From positions 1,302,001 through 1,366,000 of the forward strand of contig NC_065918.1 in NCBI RefSeq assembly GCF_905147045.1: a stretch of 64,000 nt of DNA, in the 5' to 3' direction. How positions within the stretch are numbered: position 1 is the stretch's first letter; every line of letters begins with the position of its first letter. Under the pieces are notes generated by a model that was given only the letters and a program-made list of their open reading frames with translations, was not told where the DNA came from and did no database searches. Positions 1 to 12,738 of this stretch are shown piece after piece. Made by a program: the position numbers and the translations under genes. The stretch comes from Nymphalis io. Lineage: Eukaryota; Arthropoda; Insecta; Lepidoptera; Nymphalidae.

Positions 1-374
1 TAAGAATTAGTTTTTATATAAAACGGACGGCTTAAATGGCACTGGTTTAAAATTCAGTTGCAATATAAACCCACACTAACTTAAGCTGGTACAGGTTAAG
101 TTAAAGAAAAGCTTGTAAAAATTAGTTTAATTTTATAATAGGTATAATTATTATTGCTTTTTCCAAATTATATTTTACAAAACTTATAATTCTTAACTAT
201 TCAATTGATGTTACACTTGACATAAATATTTTTACAGAATATATTTAAACAAATTTTATATCATTAGGATGTTTACAGTTTGCATTTAATTATTCAAAAT
301 ATAATTTTACATGAGATTCAGTGATTGACGTCGTTACTATCTAACTTACAAGAAAATGTCAAAATGCAATGTCA
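1..374. other. 3' flank of gcvH, no other gene seen
   Basis: AT-rich sequence downstream of the H-protein stop codon (TGA read from 374 to 372 on the minus strand). A variant poly(A) signal, ATTAAA on the minus strand at 290-285, lies about 85 nt past the stop and could end the transcript. Nothing else is recognisable. Confidence 0.4.
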
Positions 375-3300
375 GTGCGATTCTTCGAGGTATTTTTCAT
401 ATTCCGTCTGATTCATTAGCTGCTGGAGCTCATCTGGCGTGGACAGCTTCACCCTGAACAGCCAGCCTTCCTCATAGCAAGACTTGTTGATAAGAGACGG
501 CGTTGATTCGACTGCGTCGTTCTTCTCGGTTATCTAAAATTTATACTCTTAATTAGTTATAGTTTTGTGCTAATATTTCTTTCGTTTATTGCTTATTTAT
601 TCCTTATTGCTCTGCGTGGTTTTACCTATGTTAAACTCTTCCGACCGTTCGGGGTCAAAGCGGAACTCTCAAAAACCTTTCCTAATTATTATTTTTTCCA
701 ACTGGACGGGATTTAAATGTTCAAACAAACAAACACACTGTTCAAAATACGGCTAAGTATTGCTAGGTTTTTATGTTAATATTTTTATATCTAATCCATC
801 TCGTGCTTGTGAATGAAAAAACATCGAGAGGAACCAGCAATTTTCTAATAAAATTCGATTACATGTATATCCACGAACCTGAATTGGAGTATAACGGCAG
901 AATAAGCCCTAAATCTTCTTCTTGAAGACCATTCTACCTCAATGTATACCACGCCTTAGTATGGTTCCGATGCTAAATTTAAGGGGTACAATTATCATCA
1001 TCGTTATTTCATCCGAATGATGACCTATGCTGGATAGAGACAGCCTACCCGCGTCCAGCGGCTTCACACAATCCTCACGGGATACGCGTGTGTAGACTGT
1101 AAGGGACTACCCACGCTGCGTTTTCTGGTTTATGTTTGCCACCCACTCGAGACTCTCCGCCCCAGAGGCCGTTAACTCTACGGTCGACATGGTATAAATA
1201 GATGTACTAACAGATCCGGAGACTGGCGTGTAAACCTCGCTGGCCGCTTTGACGCTCTCAAGGGCTCCACACTCATCGCCTGCCGCCACCGTCCGACCTA
1301 CATCGGGTAACTGTACGAATACAACTTCTCCTAACGAGTCCTGGAAATATAATAACACAAATATTATTATGTATTGCAAATGATCATGTATTTTTACTTG
1401 ACTACGGCGAAACTAAAAGGTCGACATTCCAGCTGCTTTGTATGTTGTATGTATGTATGTTCACGCATATCTTGTAAACTTCGAATTCTAATTTGAAAAA
1501 TGAGGCATTGTTAGCAGTTTTGTTACGCAGAAATTGATAATGTGATTGATGATATGATTCCGTAAAATATTGTATTTTTGTAAAACATTTAATGTATTAT
1601 ATTATGCTGTATGTTTTCCCAAATAAATAAATAAATAAATTCAATAACTAATTAGAAGTTTTTAAATAATGGTGTCATGCGAAAAGATAAAAAATTACTA
1701 GAATATGTGAGATACATATAAAGTAGTAATAATGCTATTGACCTCAATAATCAGAAACTAAGACGCCGCGCGCCGGGTCGGTCTCAGACCCCGATGTTTG
1801 ACTAGATAATTGCCCTTTATTTAGATAAAACATAACGCTATCACGATCATGAACCAATAAAAATAAATAGCGAACCAATCAAATTTAATTTATATAAATA
1901 CTACGTTTTTCGTATATTTGGACACAAAATAATTTAGATATATATAACTTATATAAATATTAAAATTGTTTACTCATTTAACATTACTTAGTACCATAAT
2001 TACGTTCTTTGCTGGCTACGCAAAATTATAAATTAAATTAATTGAAATTACCCAAAATAAAATTATTGTAGAATAGATGAAACAAGACATCTTCCTTAAC
2101 AAACTTTCCATAGACTCGATAGTTTTTGACGTTATCTGTCACCTATATCGTCAAAAAATGAAAATAACTCCAAAACCTCTAAATTGTACAAAATTTGTTT
2201 TAAAATTCAATCTCACATATGAAACTGGGTCGAATATAGTTTCGAGAATTAGCCCACACATACTAAAGTTTAACAAAAATTAATGTAAGATTTAAAAAAG
2301 TACCGCGACACAATTAACAGTGCTCGATATTTCACAATCAATAAGCAAGCTTAATAATTATTTTATTAAATAGTCGTAGATACATGCCAGAAAAAAAATT
2401 AATACGCACCTGGGCATAGCTTGATACGCCAATGGTTCCTATCCCTGAATCTACTGACACCCACTCGTGCTTCTTTGTGTAGTAGCGTCCTGGAATAATA
2501 AATAAATAAATCATTTATAATGATAAACATAGAAGTGAACGGAAAACGCACTATGGCCTACAACGTGTGTGAATTGTTGGGAATATAAATACACATAAAA
2601 ATTGTTATTCATGAAATAGATCATAAAACATGTAAGCTGTATGTTAAAAATTATATAAAATCCTCAATAAACGTTGTGAAGCTGTTGCTTCGTTATACAA
2701 TACTTTTATCTTCTTTTTTCGAATGTCAAATAGTGATAGCAGAAGAGAGAAATCACTCGCTATAAATCATGTTATTTAATAAAGGAAAATATAATCTTCG
2801 CAGTGCCTTTCAGATTAGGTGTTTTTCAATATATTATAAATAAAAATCGCTTGCAAATTACTTCGCTTATAGTTCTAAATTAAAACTGCTTAAACGAAAA
2901 TTTTAATAATACATTATAAGTATGTATATAGCTATCAAATAACTTTAAATATTATTTAATACATTTGTTTGAAAATTACTATCTAAGGCGCTAATTATTT
3001 ATGAAGATAGACAGTTAATGCTCGTCTTTTTCGTATTATCTATAAAAATATATAAAATGAACATGATAACGTTATGTTTAAACATTAAAAATTAAATACC
3101 TAATGTGATAAAATATTACAGTATAATTACATACATTTCACACCATATAACTTACTAACTATTGGTGGCAACACCCACTTATAGAAATATTCTACGAGTG
3201 AGCTGTCATATTTTGTATTGATGTGTTTTGGTTGTAAAAGTGAGTTCTAGCCAGCGTTATCAATGACGTAACATTATAAACTTAGATTCATCAGAATCAT

Positions 3301-3999
3301 ATTTGCGTGCCTGCATGAGGTTAAAATGAAAATATAGAAGTAATTATGTCGCTGTTGCGTATGGCATGTTTGTTAAGCCCTCTCCGAAAACATGTAACAT
3401 TCTTGAAAATATAAGCTATTATTATGTAATTTCTTATTGTTAAAATACTACATCACTAATAACATGAAAACATGTTTATGTATAATTATATTATATTATC
3501 TGTATCCAAGAAATTATACCCGTGGAGATTTAGCTTCTTCAAATAATTTAAGTATAGGATACGTCGGCAGCTTATTACCTGTATTTAATAACATTAATGG
3601 AGTAATTAATTCGGTTTGTGTGACCCTTCCTATCACCTAACTTTTTAATTATGCGACCAAAATAAATAGACGACCCATTAAAAGTAATGAAATTTTAAAG
3701 CTATCTTTGTAATTGGTCAGGTAATTTAAAAAATCACTGCAAAGCAAATAAACCGTAATAAACGCTAAAGTTAAGCATTCGTAAAAAACTAGTCGACTTA
3801 GTAAGTACAGAAGCAATCCTTGTTAACCGGATCGCGCCCATTTCATTTTTTACTTCTAATACTAATATTATAATTGAGCGTGAATTGTTATTGCTTTTTT
3901 ACCTTTGTTGTCTGTGCTGTAAAAGGCTCTTCGGCAGCAATGTGTAACGCCGGAACGGCTGAACCTCGTCGCCGAACGCATTAAACTCCCTAGTACCAT
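372..3999 (-). CDS. gcvH: Glycine cleavage system H protein, mitochondrial (complete, 4 coding exons)
   Basis: Lipoyl-carrier subunit of the mitochondrial glycine cleavage complex. Its lipoamide arm moves the aminomethyl group of glycine from the P protein to the T protein and is reoxidised by the L protein. Coding exons on the minus strand are 3999-3903, 2489-2410, 1340-1212 and 533-375, with stop TGA at 374-372. They join in phase to 155 aa. Residues 1 to about 29 are Arg/Ser-rich with no acidic residue until the end, as in a mitochondrial transit peptide. Residues 34 onward match the family: a KHEW block, then the IGTIGVSSYAQ stretch, then the lipoyl site ALESVKAASE with the modified lysine at residue 90, then the INKSCYEEGWL block and a DEL...YEKYL C-terminus. 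Length is normal for the animal protein. Each intron has GT-AG ends. Expected in the mitochondrial matrix. Confidence 0.96.
375..533 (-). CDS. gcvH: gcvH coding exon 4 (C-terminus)
   Basis: 53 codons from ITEKNDAVES to YLEESH, followed by TGA. The acceptor is ATTTTAG at 536-534. It encodes the conserved INKSCYEEGWLFRV block and the C-terminal helix. Confidence 0.94.
1212..1340 (-). CDS. gcvH: gcvH coding exon 3 (lipoyl-lysine exon)
   Basis: 129 bp, 43 codons, phase 0 at both ends. Contains the lipoylation motif LESVKAASE; the Lys is residue 90 of the protein. The acceptor is TATTTCCAG. The donor is the non-strong TCT|GTTAGT. The open frame runs on past the donor into intron, so the exon end is set by homology: SGS must join ITEKN. 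Confidence 0.93.
2410..2489 (-). CDS. gcvH: gcvH coding exon 2
   Basis: 80 bp encoding the start of the mature H protein: GRYYTKKHEWVSV through GVSSYAQ. The acceptor is TTATTCCAG and the donor is CAG|GTGCGT. It enters after one base of a codon and leaves in phase 0. Confidence 0.94.
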
Positions 4000-4016
4000 T
4001 TTAATATTGTTTTTTT
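3903..4016 (-). CDS. gcvH: gcvH coding exon 1 (start and transit peptide)
   Basis: Carries the ATG (3999-3997) and 32 codons of transit peptide ending in YSTDNK, then one base of the next codon before donor GT at 3902-3901. A good acceptor (TTTTTCAG) ends at 4017, so a 16-nt untranslated leader precedes the ATG in this exon and at least one 5' UTR exon lies upstream. A second in-frame Met is residue 7. The first is chosen because it is the first ATG after the acceptor. Confidence 0.9.
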
Positions 4017-5366
4017 CTGAAAAATTACACACAAAACACAGATAATTTATCTATTCTTCACATACTAAGTGGTAAGATTACTTGAACCGATTAAATATTT
4101 TTAGCTTATAATAAAAATTTATAGTTAATGTAGGTTGTCAAGAATTAAATAATATTTGAGGGTATTGCGTGCGACCGCATTTAGCGCACCTTTCGCTGTG
4201 CATATAAATGGCACGATGCATTTTAAATGATAATATGATTTCATTTTCTTCATTATATAATAAATATTATAAAAAAATAATGTACATATTTTAGATCTTT
4301 AGGTATTCATATATTTGAAGATGAGTTGTGTAGATAAACTATGTAATTTGGATGATCGATGTCCGGCTGGTAGATTTCAATGACGGCTTCGAATCCCGAG
4401 CCTAGCCTTCGCAAATGGAAGGAAATTTTATCGTGAACGGCAGATCACACTCTATTGTCTCACTCTCATATTTTAATGGGACACGACCGAAGACAACAGG
4501 AATATCAGCTTTACCTGTCTTTAAGCCCCGGAATGTTACATATTAGAATTATGATTCGAGCCCGATAAAGATCTGCATCATTATATACTGGCCACTAGAT
4601 CGACGAGTCAATTGAGTGCCATGATAATTGAAAAGTTGATATTATTAAAATTAAATTATACACACAAATGAAAAAATCGCGAACAGTATGAGACTCATTT
4701 AAAATAAGATTTTATACGAAAATACTTACATTAAATCAAATAAATATAATGAGAAGCCATTCAGTAATTAGATATCTGTATTATAAGTAGCGTGAACATC
4801 TCAAATTGAGATTAACGACCTTGAACCCTTAAATATGTCAACACAATAAAGTGTGATAATAATTTATCTACATAAAATATAAGAGAATAGTCACTGATAT
4901 CACTAGATTTTCAGTCGCGAAATTTTGTATACGTTTAAAAAGCAAAAGGTAAATCTTTTTATTTGCAACAACTAAAAGGGTTAATTTAGGTTTCAATGTC
5001 AGTATGATAAAAAGTCACAGGAGTGAATCTGCAGTTGAATCAGCATGTATTTTAATCATATTTAAATAAAAGTGAAAACTATGATCGAGTAACATAAGAT
5101 ATTCAGGTAAAGAATGGTAAATTAAAATTATTAAAATATACAATATTTAGGTAAAATAATAATACAAAATAAAAAACATCTACCCGTGAGCTTTTGTTAC
5201 AAAATTTTCGAACTGTAAATAACATTTAAAACGTATCGCATTGAATATATAAATACGAATATTACGTTTGGTCATGTTATAAAAAGACAATGATTATTAT
5301 TAAGGTGTAATTATTATTTGCGAGATAATTATAAAATAAAAATTTAAGGATAGAAACGTAACTTAC

Positions 5367-5470
5367 TTATCTAAGAAAGCGTCCGGGCCGAGGCGGGTGC
5401 GAGCGAACAGTGACGGGTTGGAGCCGGAGTCTGTCTCTTATCGCTAGTGCACTATCCAATGTCACTATTG
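5367..5470 (-). other. gcvH: Possible 5' UTR exon of gcvH
   Basis: A locally GC-rich stretch on the minus strand ends in a consensus donor, AA|GTAAGT (GT at 5366-5365). It has no usable ATG in frame. It lies upstream of the acceptor at 4017 that precedes the start codon, so it could be the untranslated first exon. The right edge (transcription start) is a guess. Transcript data would decide. Confidence 0.35.
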
Positions 5471-5479
5471 GAATTTCGA

Positions 5480-6278
5480 AACATCTTAGCTAAATATTCA
5501 TGTTCACCACTATAATTATTTCATAAATTTTAGGACACCATTTAAAAAATATATAAACATATGTTGAGTTCATATTGAATTTCGACTAAGTCCACGCACT
5601 TTTAAATTTAACTGAAAATTCATAGTTTAGGATCCACCAAACTGCATTGGAGCAGCGTACTAGAATAACCCACAAACCTTCTCGTATGGAGATGAGGCCT
5701 TAGCTTTAGCCTTAGAGGCTGTTACTATACTTGGTTTACTTAATTCACGTTTCAGAAAAAATCAATAATCATCAAAAATAAATAATAATTATTTATATCT
5801 ACGTATTTTAGAATATAATTATATTTTAAGTCTAAAGGAATTTAAAGTAATACGTTTTCTTCGTAATATTAATTAACAAATGACTGTTTAAACATCATTA
5901 AAGCGCTTTACCAATATGAGGCTTCAGTAAATTTATTTCGTATTTTTTACAATCAATTAATTTTTTTACAAGTCCAAATTAAAAAATAACTGTTTATGAA
6001 ATAGATATAAAACAAAATATTTAGGTTGGTTAGGGTTCTTGTAATATAATATCCATCATTACGCCAACCAGTAAACTTGTCTATGTCAAGACATAAGCTC
6101 GGCTAATCGGCGCCACTGCGACCAGAGTCTTCTGTCTGTATATTCATTTCCTGTTTCCAGCGGTTTCCCGTCGTATTCATAATTTTGTCAGTCCAGCTGC
6201 TATCGTGAGGCTGTGTCTATCATTTGGCGATTCAGACTTAATCACCAATCTATGGTCATGTGTATATTTTTACATAAT
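5480..6278. other. Intergenic, degraded repeat matter
   Basis: No gene seen. Around 5632-5730 there is a degraded copy of the tRNA-derived SINE family B tail (sense orientation: the 'gcattggagcagcgt' block, then the 'gaggccttagc' block). Near 6100-6240 sequence looks repeat-like but I cannot name it. The left edge of the 9.36-kb duplication falls at 6279. Confidence 0.4.
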
Positions 6279-6648
6279 TTGTTGTACTAGATATATATGT
6301 TTTTTTTATTTACATTGAGTACTAAAGATATACGTAGATCAAAATAAAATATTAGCTAATAAATATAAAACATACCACCGTATACATCTTTTATACGTTA
6401 AATCTCAATTCTGTTTTTATGGGCCATAAGTTAACCGGCACTCCTGTCACCAATTAAAGCAATAGTGTTAAATGTACTGTTAACTATATTTTAAAGATAT
6501 ATTGGCAATAATAGCAGGGCTAATCTTTCAACGCATATAGCGTTCCACAATAGACCCCGTTTCCATGGAATCAGGGTCAGTCATCTTGTCATTTGCCGTA
6601 ATCATGACTAGTCAAGTAGCAAGAGCTCGTTTTGTTACAACATATTAT

Positions 6649-6843
6649 TTACTGGTGATAGGGCTTTGTGCACGCTCGTCTGGGTAGGTACCACCCACTC
6701 ATCAGATATTCTTCCGCAAAACAACAGTACTTGGTAATGTTGTATTCCGGTTTGAAGGGTAAGTGAGCCAGTGTAATTACAGGCACAAGGGACATAACAT
6801 CTTAATTCCCAATGCTCATATGCTCGCCTATTCTATAAAAAAA
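6649..6843 (+). repeat. SINE family A, internally shortened copy (duplicated at 16013-16207)
   Basis: Begins 'tactggtgatagggctttgtgc' and contains the family core: 'gtaccacccactcatcagat', then the 'ccggtttgaagggt' and 'aattacaggcacaaggg' blocks. It ends 'cctattctataaaaaa'. It lacks the middle part with the 'ggtggcgcattgg' block. It lies downstream of the transporter, in both duplication copies. Confidence 0.75.
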
Positions 6844-8147
6844 TAGATGTATAAAAAAACAACATTATGCGTAATTTATTCGGTTCACCATAAACAATCA
6901 ACATTAATTACGATTTTACGAAGAATCATTACGAATAAATAAATCTTTATCGTAGCTAGAATTGTTTAAACTTTGTTATTGATTAATATTTGACTATTAT
7001 TGCGACAACTGCCCCTGAGAGACCCAGAGCGTCTTGCACTATCAGTCGTATCATAGTCAAACATTAACAGACCTTGTGTCTGTGCATCCAATTTTTTTTA
7101 TTCGATTTTCTTTGATTATACGAATATGAGTTCGAATTTGAATGCAACGTAAAATATGTAACGTTTGCGTGAAATATATATTTTTGATGCATCTTTTTGT
7201 AATAATTTTTAATTAAGGTTTTATTTTTTTATCAGAGACTATATATATGATATATATCAATATATCAGTCAGCCAGGGATTTAATTAGGCTGCGTATGAC
7301 GCATCCGAGTAACCAATTCTTTCATTATATCCGCATGATGCTACAGATATCCATGATAGAAAAACTGTCCCACAGGCTGCGACGTCAGGTTGTTACAGTC
7401 GAAATATATATTTTTTAAATCTTGAATAATTTTATCAAGATAAATTTACTAAGCTAAGTCTATAAAATATTCAAAATCAACGCGAACAAAGTTGTAGACG
7501 CTGCTTGTTAAAATATAAATGCGTCAACCGTAGTGATGTAATATTTTTAATTGGACTATACCAAAAGATATCGATTTACGTTCGGACATGTCCTTATGCT
7601 CGACTTATATTAATTAAAATAGCTATGAATAGCGGTGCCTAATTACAGTTGTGTCCGGTAATAATTGATTTATCAGCAGCTCATTAGATAAGTGACAATG
7701 TACACGAGTGGACTATAAAGGTGCTCTTGACTAAGAAAGTATTTTGTAATTATGTCTCACAAATAAGATTTAGTCACTATCGATGTCGATATTAAATACA
7801 CTACAATAAAAATTATTATTAATAAATCTCATTCCTACTAGCCTCGATAAGAACGCCAGCGTTATTTGTATTATCGTAACAAATAAGTCCGTAGGGGGGG
7901 GGGCATTAATAGTTTTAATTAACAACCGGGCACTCGCTCTTGACCGTCACTAATGTAATTAGGCACGCGACATCTAGCTATGTACTTATTATCCAATGGG
8001 AATATATTTTTAAAATAATATTGAAGAAACTAAATTTTAACCCATTACTTGCCTTACGTACTCTCATATTAAGAACCGAAAGGTAAACAACACGTGGATC
8101 TTAACCTAAGATTACAGGTTAAAATCTGGACTAGCACTAAGGTATCA

Positions 8148-8340
8148 CGTGCTTAATTGCTCATCTCTTACTCGTCGGTAAAGAAAAACGTTGTGAGTGC
8201 AAGTTTCTTGCATGTGTTCTATGAAATTCTACCACATTAGTATCAACCAATCCACATTCAAACTGCCTGGTGGAGTAAGCTTTTTCCTTATGTGGAGAGG
8301 AGTCCTCTCGCTCTCTATCTCTCCGTAATGCGTTTAATTG
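8148..8340 (+). repeat. Degraded SINE family B body (duplicated at 17512-17704)
   Basis: Diverged blocks in the family order: 'gtgcttaattgctcatctct', 'cgtcggtaaagaaaaacgtt', 'caaccaatccacattcaaac', 'ctggtggagtaagctttttc'. The tRNA-like head is not clear. Confidence 0.5.
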
Positions 8341-9091
8341 TTATTGTTATTAAATGTTATACATTAAATATTTTAATATTTTGATTAGTGTAGTGTATAA
8401 CAGTTGCAGCCTATAAATGCATACATAATATGTAGGTAAGTCATATAGACGTTTAAAAATATTTTCACGCCTCTAATTTGTATTGAATATCTTGACAGCG
8501 CACACGCAAAACATTTTTTCATCTTTAGACATGTTAAGTCTATTCAAATTATAAATATGTTGGTCTATAAATAAAACACATTATTACATATTTTATTTAT
8601 TCATAATTATTGTCTTATAACAAGTATAGAACAAATATTGCGAACGAATAGTTAAAATGTATTTATCGATACATTTTCAACATCGTTGAAAATTAATATG
8701 ATTATAACGTGTATAAACAATTGATTGTATAATTTGTTAATAATAATCAAAGATGTAAATCAACAGAACATTATCTCCCTGCAATCAAATGTTTTTAGAA
8801 CTTAATAAAAAATATACCTACGAAATAGTAATGAAGTCAATAAAAAAACTATAAGTAAATTTTTAATTATAGCAAATTATTCTTCGGCTAATAAAAAAGA
8901 AAATATATCTTATCTGTACATATGATTTAAAAATAATTAGCTGTAGAAGATGTCACTGTAATTATATCGAAACACACGCACTGCTTACTTATAGTTAAAA
9001 AGGCACTAATTTTATAATTTTTATTAAATCTTGAATCGGCGATAATCAGCAATGCTATTCTGTAAGAATTCACTCCATTACTCATTTGTGA

Positions 9092-9135
9092 AATGTTGAC
9101 AACCGACTTATCACCATGAATCGGTTGTCAACATT
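9092..9135. repeat. 15-bp perfect stem downstream of the transporter stop (duplicated at 18456-18499)
   Basis: Arms 9092-9106 and 9121-9135 are exact reverse complements with a 14-nt loop. On the transporter strand it lies about 235 nt past the stop codon, so it would be in the 3' UTR if the transcript ends near the AATAAA at 9025-9020, which lies beyond it. Confidence 0.65.
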
Positions 9136-9368
9136 ATAATCTATTATGATGCGATCATTGGTATTCATAAAATGTTATCATATCACTTTCTGACATTTCA
9201 CGAGCGTTTTCTGCGTCGAGTATCGAGTTTGTTCTTACAGAAGAGCCCTTAGGTATTTAATTTAGGACATCCACATATTGATAAAAAATAATGAAAAGTG
9301 GTGCTCTCTGCAGTTGAAAAAAAGTATCGCCATAGGCCCCATCGTTAGTGTTTCCGCTAGATGGCGCT

Positions 9369-12300
9369 CTACCGCAAGTAGCATGGCGTTGCTTGCGATG
9401 TGCTGAAGATGGCGCTAGTAGCGCTGTAAGTGGCTGCGATTCCACCAACCACGCCGATTACTATCACCTCCCAGCAGACCAGCTTGACCCAGCCAGCAAC
9501 CTCACTGGAATAAAATACTTCTTGTAGAACTCAAACAAAAAACAATAAGAAATTAGCGAGGTACAGGCGTAGCGTCGAAAACTTGATTTATCCGATTAAT
9601 TGGTTATCATAAATAACGTTTCCAATAATGTAGGCTATTCAAAGGGAAAAAAATCTTATTCTGTAGTCTGTGTTACCCGTTTCAATTCGTTTTACAAAAA
9701 TTACACTTTTCGACCTCGATTGTTAGCCTATTTTTTTTCTATATTATTAAACTTTTATAAAAGACAATTTTTTTAGGTACTTAACATTTTTCCATCTTAT
9801 TCGTACAAAATGAGTTAGTGAAATTAGTTTTGTAAGATTGAGCTTACATAATAGCTCTTCTTGTAATAGAGTTATAAATAAAAAGAAAATACCAAACCGT
9901 TTTAAAGTGTTACATGTGTGTTTATCACTGATAGCATTCAACGAGTTTTTCATAATATGATTGTATCAATTTTAACATAATAATGATACCTTACCAGGTA
10001 TTATTATTATGTTAAAAAATGATACATAAAATGACCTGATATAAGTCAATTATTATTTAATACTTAAGCTAAGCCGAGTTTATTTCATTGAGTGTATTGA
10101 AACTGTAACTTACACAGGAGCTTGTCCCTCCCTCGGAGTTTGGTTAACGAGACTCAAGTAGCAGTAAGACGGTAAAACAAACGTGAGCAAGGCGATCGTG
10201 GTTCCACCGACAAGAGCCAAGATTGTATAGAAACGGGGAATGCTCTCTCCGATGAAGAGTATACCCGCCATGATAGATAAGCGAACCAGTGTACGGTATC
10301 CAATTGAATCTGTAACAATGGGATCAAATTTGAGATTTGTCTTCGTGATTTGGATGAAATTCATTTAAATAAATGCCTCTTTGGAAGGTCTTAAAAGTCT
10401 TGCAGAATCTAGAGAGTTCTCGGCCATAAATTAACCTTCTTTTGTTCTTTTGCCGCTGGTACTTTGTGACGTATCAATTGTATATCACTGTTAATAAAAT
10501 AAAAAAATTAACCTCTAGGAATGTTGTAAAGCTCCTCCATTTCTTGGCAGACCGGATTGATGAGAATGATGAAAGCTGATACAAGATGGACCGCCATAAG
10601 CACGTTGCCGACGAGAGTCAATGGGGTAGCTGATAGTGACGTAATAAAGTTGGGGCCGACAGATTCACCATACACAGCGTACCCAGCTACTGATATTGGG
10701 ATATATAAGGCCAGGATCGCTGAAATAAAAGCGAGAAATTAAAATGTTGAAAAATATTCACTAAATCTGTTTTAGGCAAACTTCGTTTCATGGCAAATTA
10801 ATGTAATTTTCAAAAAGTGATAAGGGCCTCTTCTGAGTTGAGATAATTTGCTTTTTATAACAAATATAACTATTGAAAAATCTTATCTGTATTCGTTACT
10901 AATTGTTAAATAAAAAAAATATCTGCACATTATGTTAACTTACCAAGGAAGCTGTACTGCAAGCTCTTATTAAACTTTGACTTATCAGCCATATCATTTT
11001 GAATAGTTGGGAAGGTGGAAGCACCTCCGAAGGCGAACATTATTGTACCGAAGGCAAGGAAGAAATCCATAAAGCCATGAATACCCCAACGGAAAACGCC
11101 AAACGGTCTAATATCGTTCATCATCTGAATGAAATAGAGAATGCAAGCCACGAAAGTTGAGAAGAACGCGATGACACCCATGAACCTGTAAGTTAAAAAA
11201 AATGTATTCAATTAAGGGTACTAATTGCAAAAAATATTTTCTTAACGACGTACATGAACCTCCATAAGAAAATTTAGAATATACTAATGAAATCCATTGA
11301 AGTTCAAAATCAATATTTAAAACTTTATACAGTTTGCTATTATTTTCTGGGGCAAAAGTCTTAATGTTACTTACGAAAAGTCTTTAGGGCTGCCGAAAAG
11401 CATAAGTGGTGTCATCGCGCCGACCACAACCAGATACCAAATGCAAATGGTGACAGTCGGCATCAAGGACAAGAATAATTGCTCAACAATCTGCGCAGCC
11501 AGCAGCAAATACACCACCGCCACGCCAAATTGGGTGATTATTATCGCTAGGGATACAGCAACACTGAAAGAAATTACAAAGTATATACTAATTAATTGTT
11601 TGTCAGGTTTCGTAGTTTGGTCATATTTGAATTGACTCTTCATCGAATTTTGGCCACGGCTGCCAATCTCAAAGCTAGTAAACTGTGCAAATACGAATAA
11701 ACTTTCCTTTTCCTCATTTTTATAATTCGACGAGACGACAAACCACCACTGGGACTGGGAGTAATAATGCGCAGAACCTTGTTTTGTCAAGTGGTTTCCA
11801 CGGAAGTTGAACTATCAACGTCCTAACCGCGTGATGCTTATGAATTTTTTTTACCGATTTAGGACAGCAAATGTATGTATAAAAAGGTTGCAAACTTAAC
11901 TTAGACTTAGCAAAATATTAGGTTAGGTTAGGTGTGCCGCGAATTTCTTTATATCAAATTTCGTTAGTTCGATTTTATTGCATGTATGTATGCAATACAA
12001 CTACTTCGTAACTATGCTAGAATGTAAATCTTACTTATATCATACGTTGTTTACGACGAATTTCATTAAAATCCATTTAAATTGAATTTTTAAATCAATA
12101 AATCACTAATACAATATGTACACAATATTTGAGAAATCGTGCCAGGACCGACGATATTTTAAGCAGTTTCTACCAAATCACCAAAAACAACGTCAATTCC
12201 ACAGAATTATTTCATCATTATTAACTATTTGGTAATATTGGATATAAATATATATATATACATATATATATAGATATATATGTTAAAATAATGTTTAGTA

Positions 12301-12738
12301 CGAGATAGATTTTGAAAAAGTCTAAGTCTTGTGCATGTTACATTTACGCATTTTAAAACTATTTCCATATCAAAACTATGAACACAAACTGACCTTTTCA
12401 ATATTCTGCCTCGTAATTTAATGATTTGGAACATTTAAATGCTAATCTATAATCACTAATCTGACGCGAAAGGACGTGAGAGATAATATAATATATGCTT
12501 TAAGATCTATTCTGGAACATTCATAACTCAGAACGTGTTTTATATTTATATGTAACTCGTATGAAATACCTCCACATTTTTCCCAGTGACTGTTCAGCAA
12601 TGATGGCGTAGGGGTTCCTCTTCCTGGTTCTCATTTCTGGGTCACGACCCTCGATGATGGTCCAACAGTCACCAAGACGTTTTCCGCTGAATGCTGCGAT
12701 AACGCACATCAAAACTATGATAGGCACGCCGACCCATC
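9369..12738 (-). pseudogene. 5'-truncated duplicate of the AAAP transporter (copy 1 exons 3-8 only)
   Basis: Exact second copy of exons 3-8: 12738-12570, 11563-11375, 11185-10944, 10719-10513, 10309-10114, 9504-9369 (TAG at 9371-9369). All splice sites and frames are intact, but exons 1-2 (start codon, N-terminus, TM1) are missing from the unit. Upstream of this set is the 3' end of copy 2. On its own it would encode only residues 75-453. It could be silent, or it could be used by read-through transcripts that join exon 2 to copy 1 exon 3, which would give the same protein. If the duplication is an assembly artefact, this feature does not exist and the gene has a single copy. Confidence 0.8.
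9970..10017. repeat. Near-perfect hairpin in transporter intron 7 (duplicated at 19334-19381)
   Basis: Inverted repeat with 22-bp arms (9970-9991 and 9996-10017), one mismatch and a 4-nt loop. AT-rich ends read 'ttttaacataataat'. It may be the tip of a small foldback or MITE-type element, or simply an intronic hairpin. Confidence 0.7.

Noticed and set aside
1107..1211. Continuation of the gcvH exon 3 open frame past the donor
   Set aside because: Residues after SGS do not match the H-protein family, while exon 4 joined at 1212 does.
1619..1641. (AAAT)n microsatellite
   Set aside because: Ordinary simple repeat; also seen as TA/ATA runs near 12240 and 38310. No sign of function.
11441..11635. 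Plus-strand open frame of 64 codons (and its twin at 20805)
   Set aside because: It is the antisense shadow of transporter exon 4; the minus-strand frame carries the conserved TM segments.
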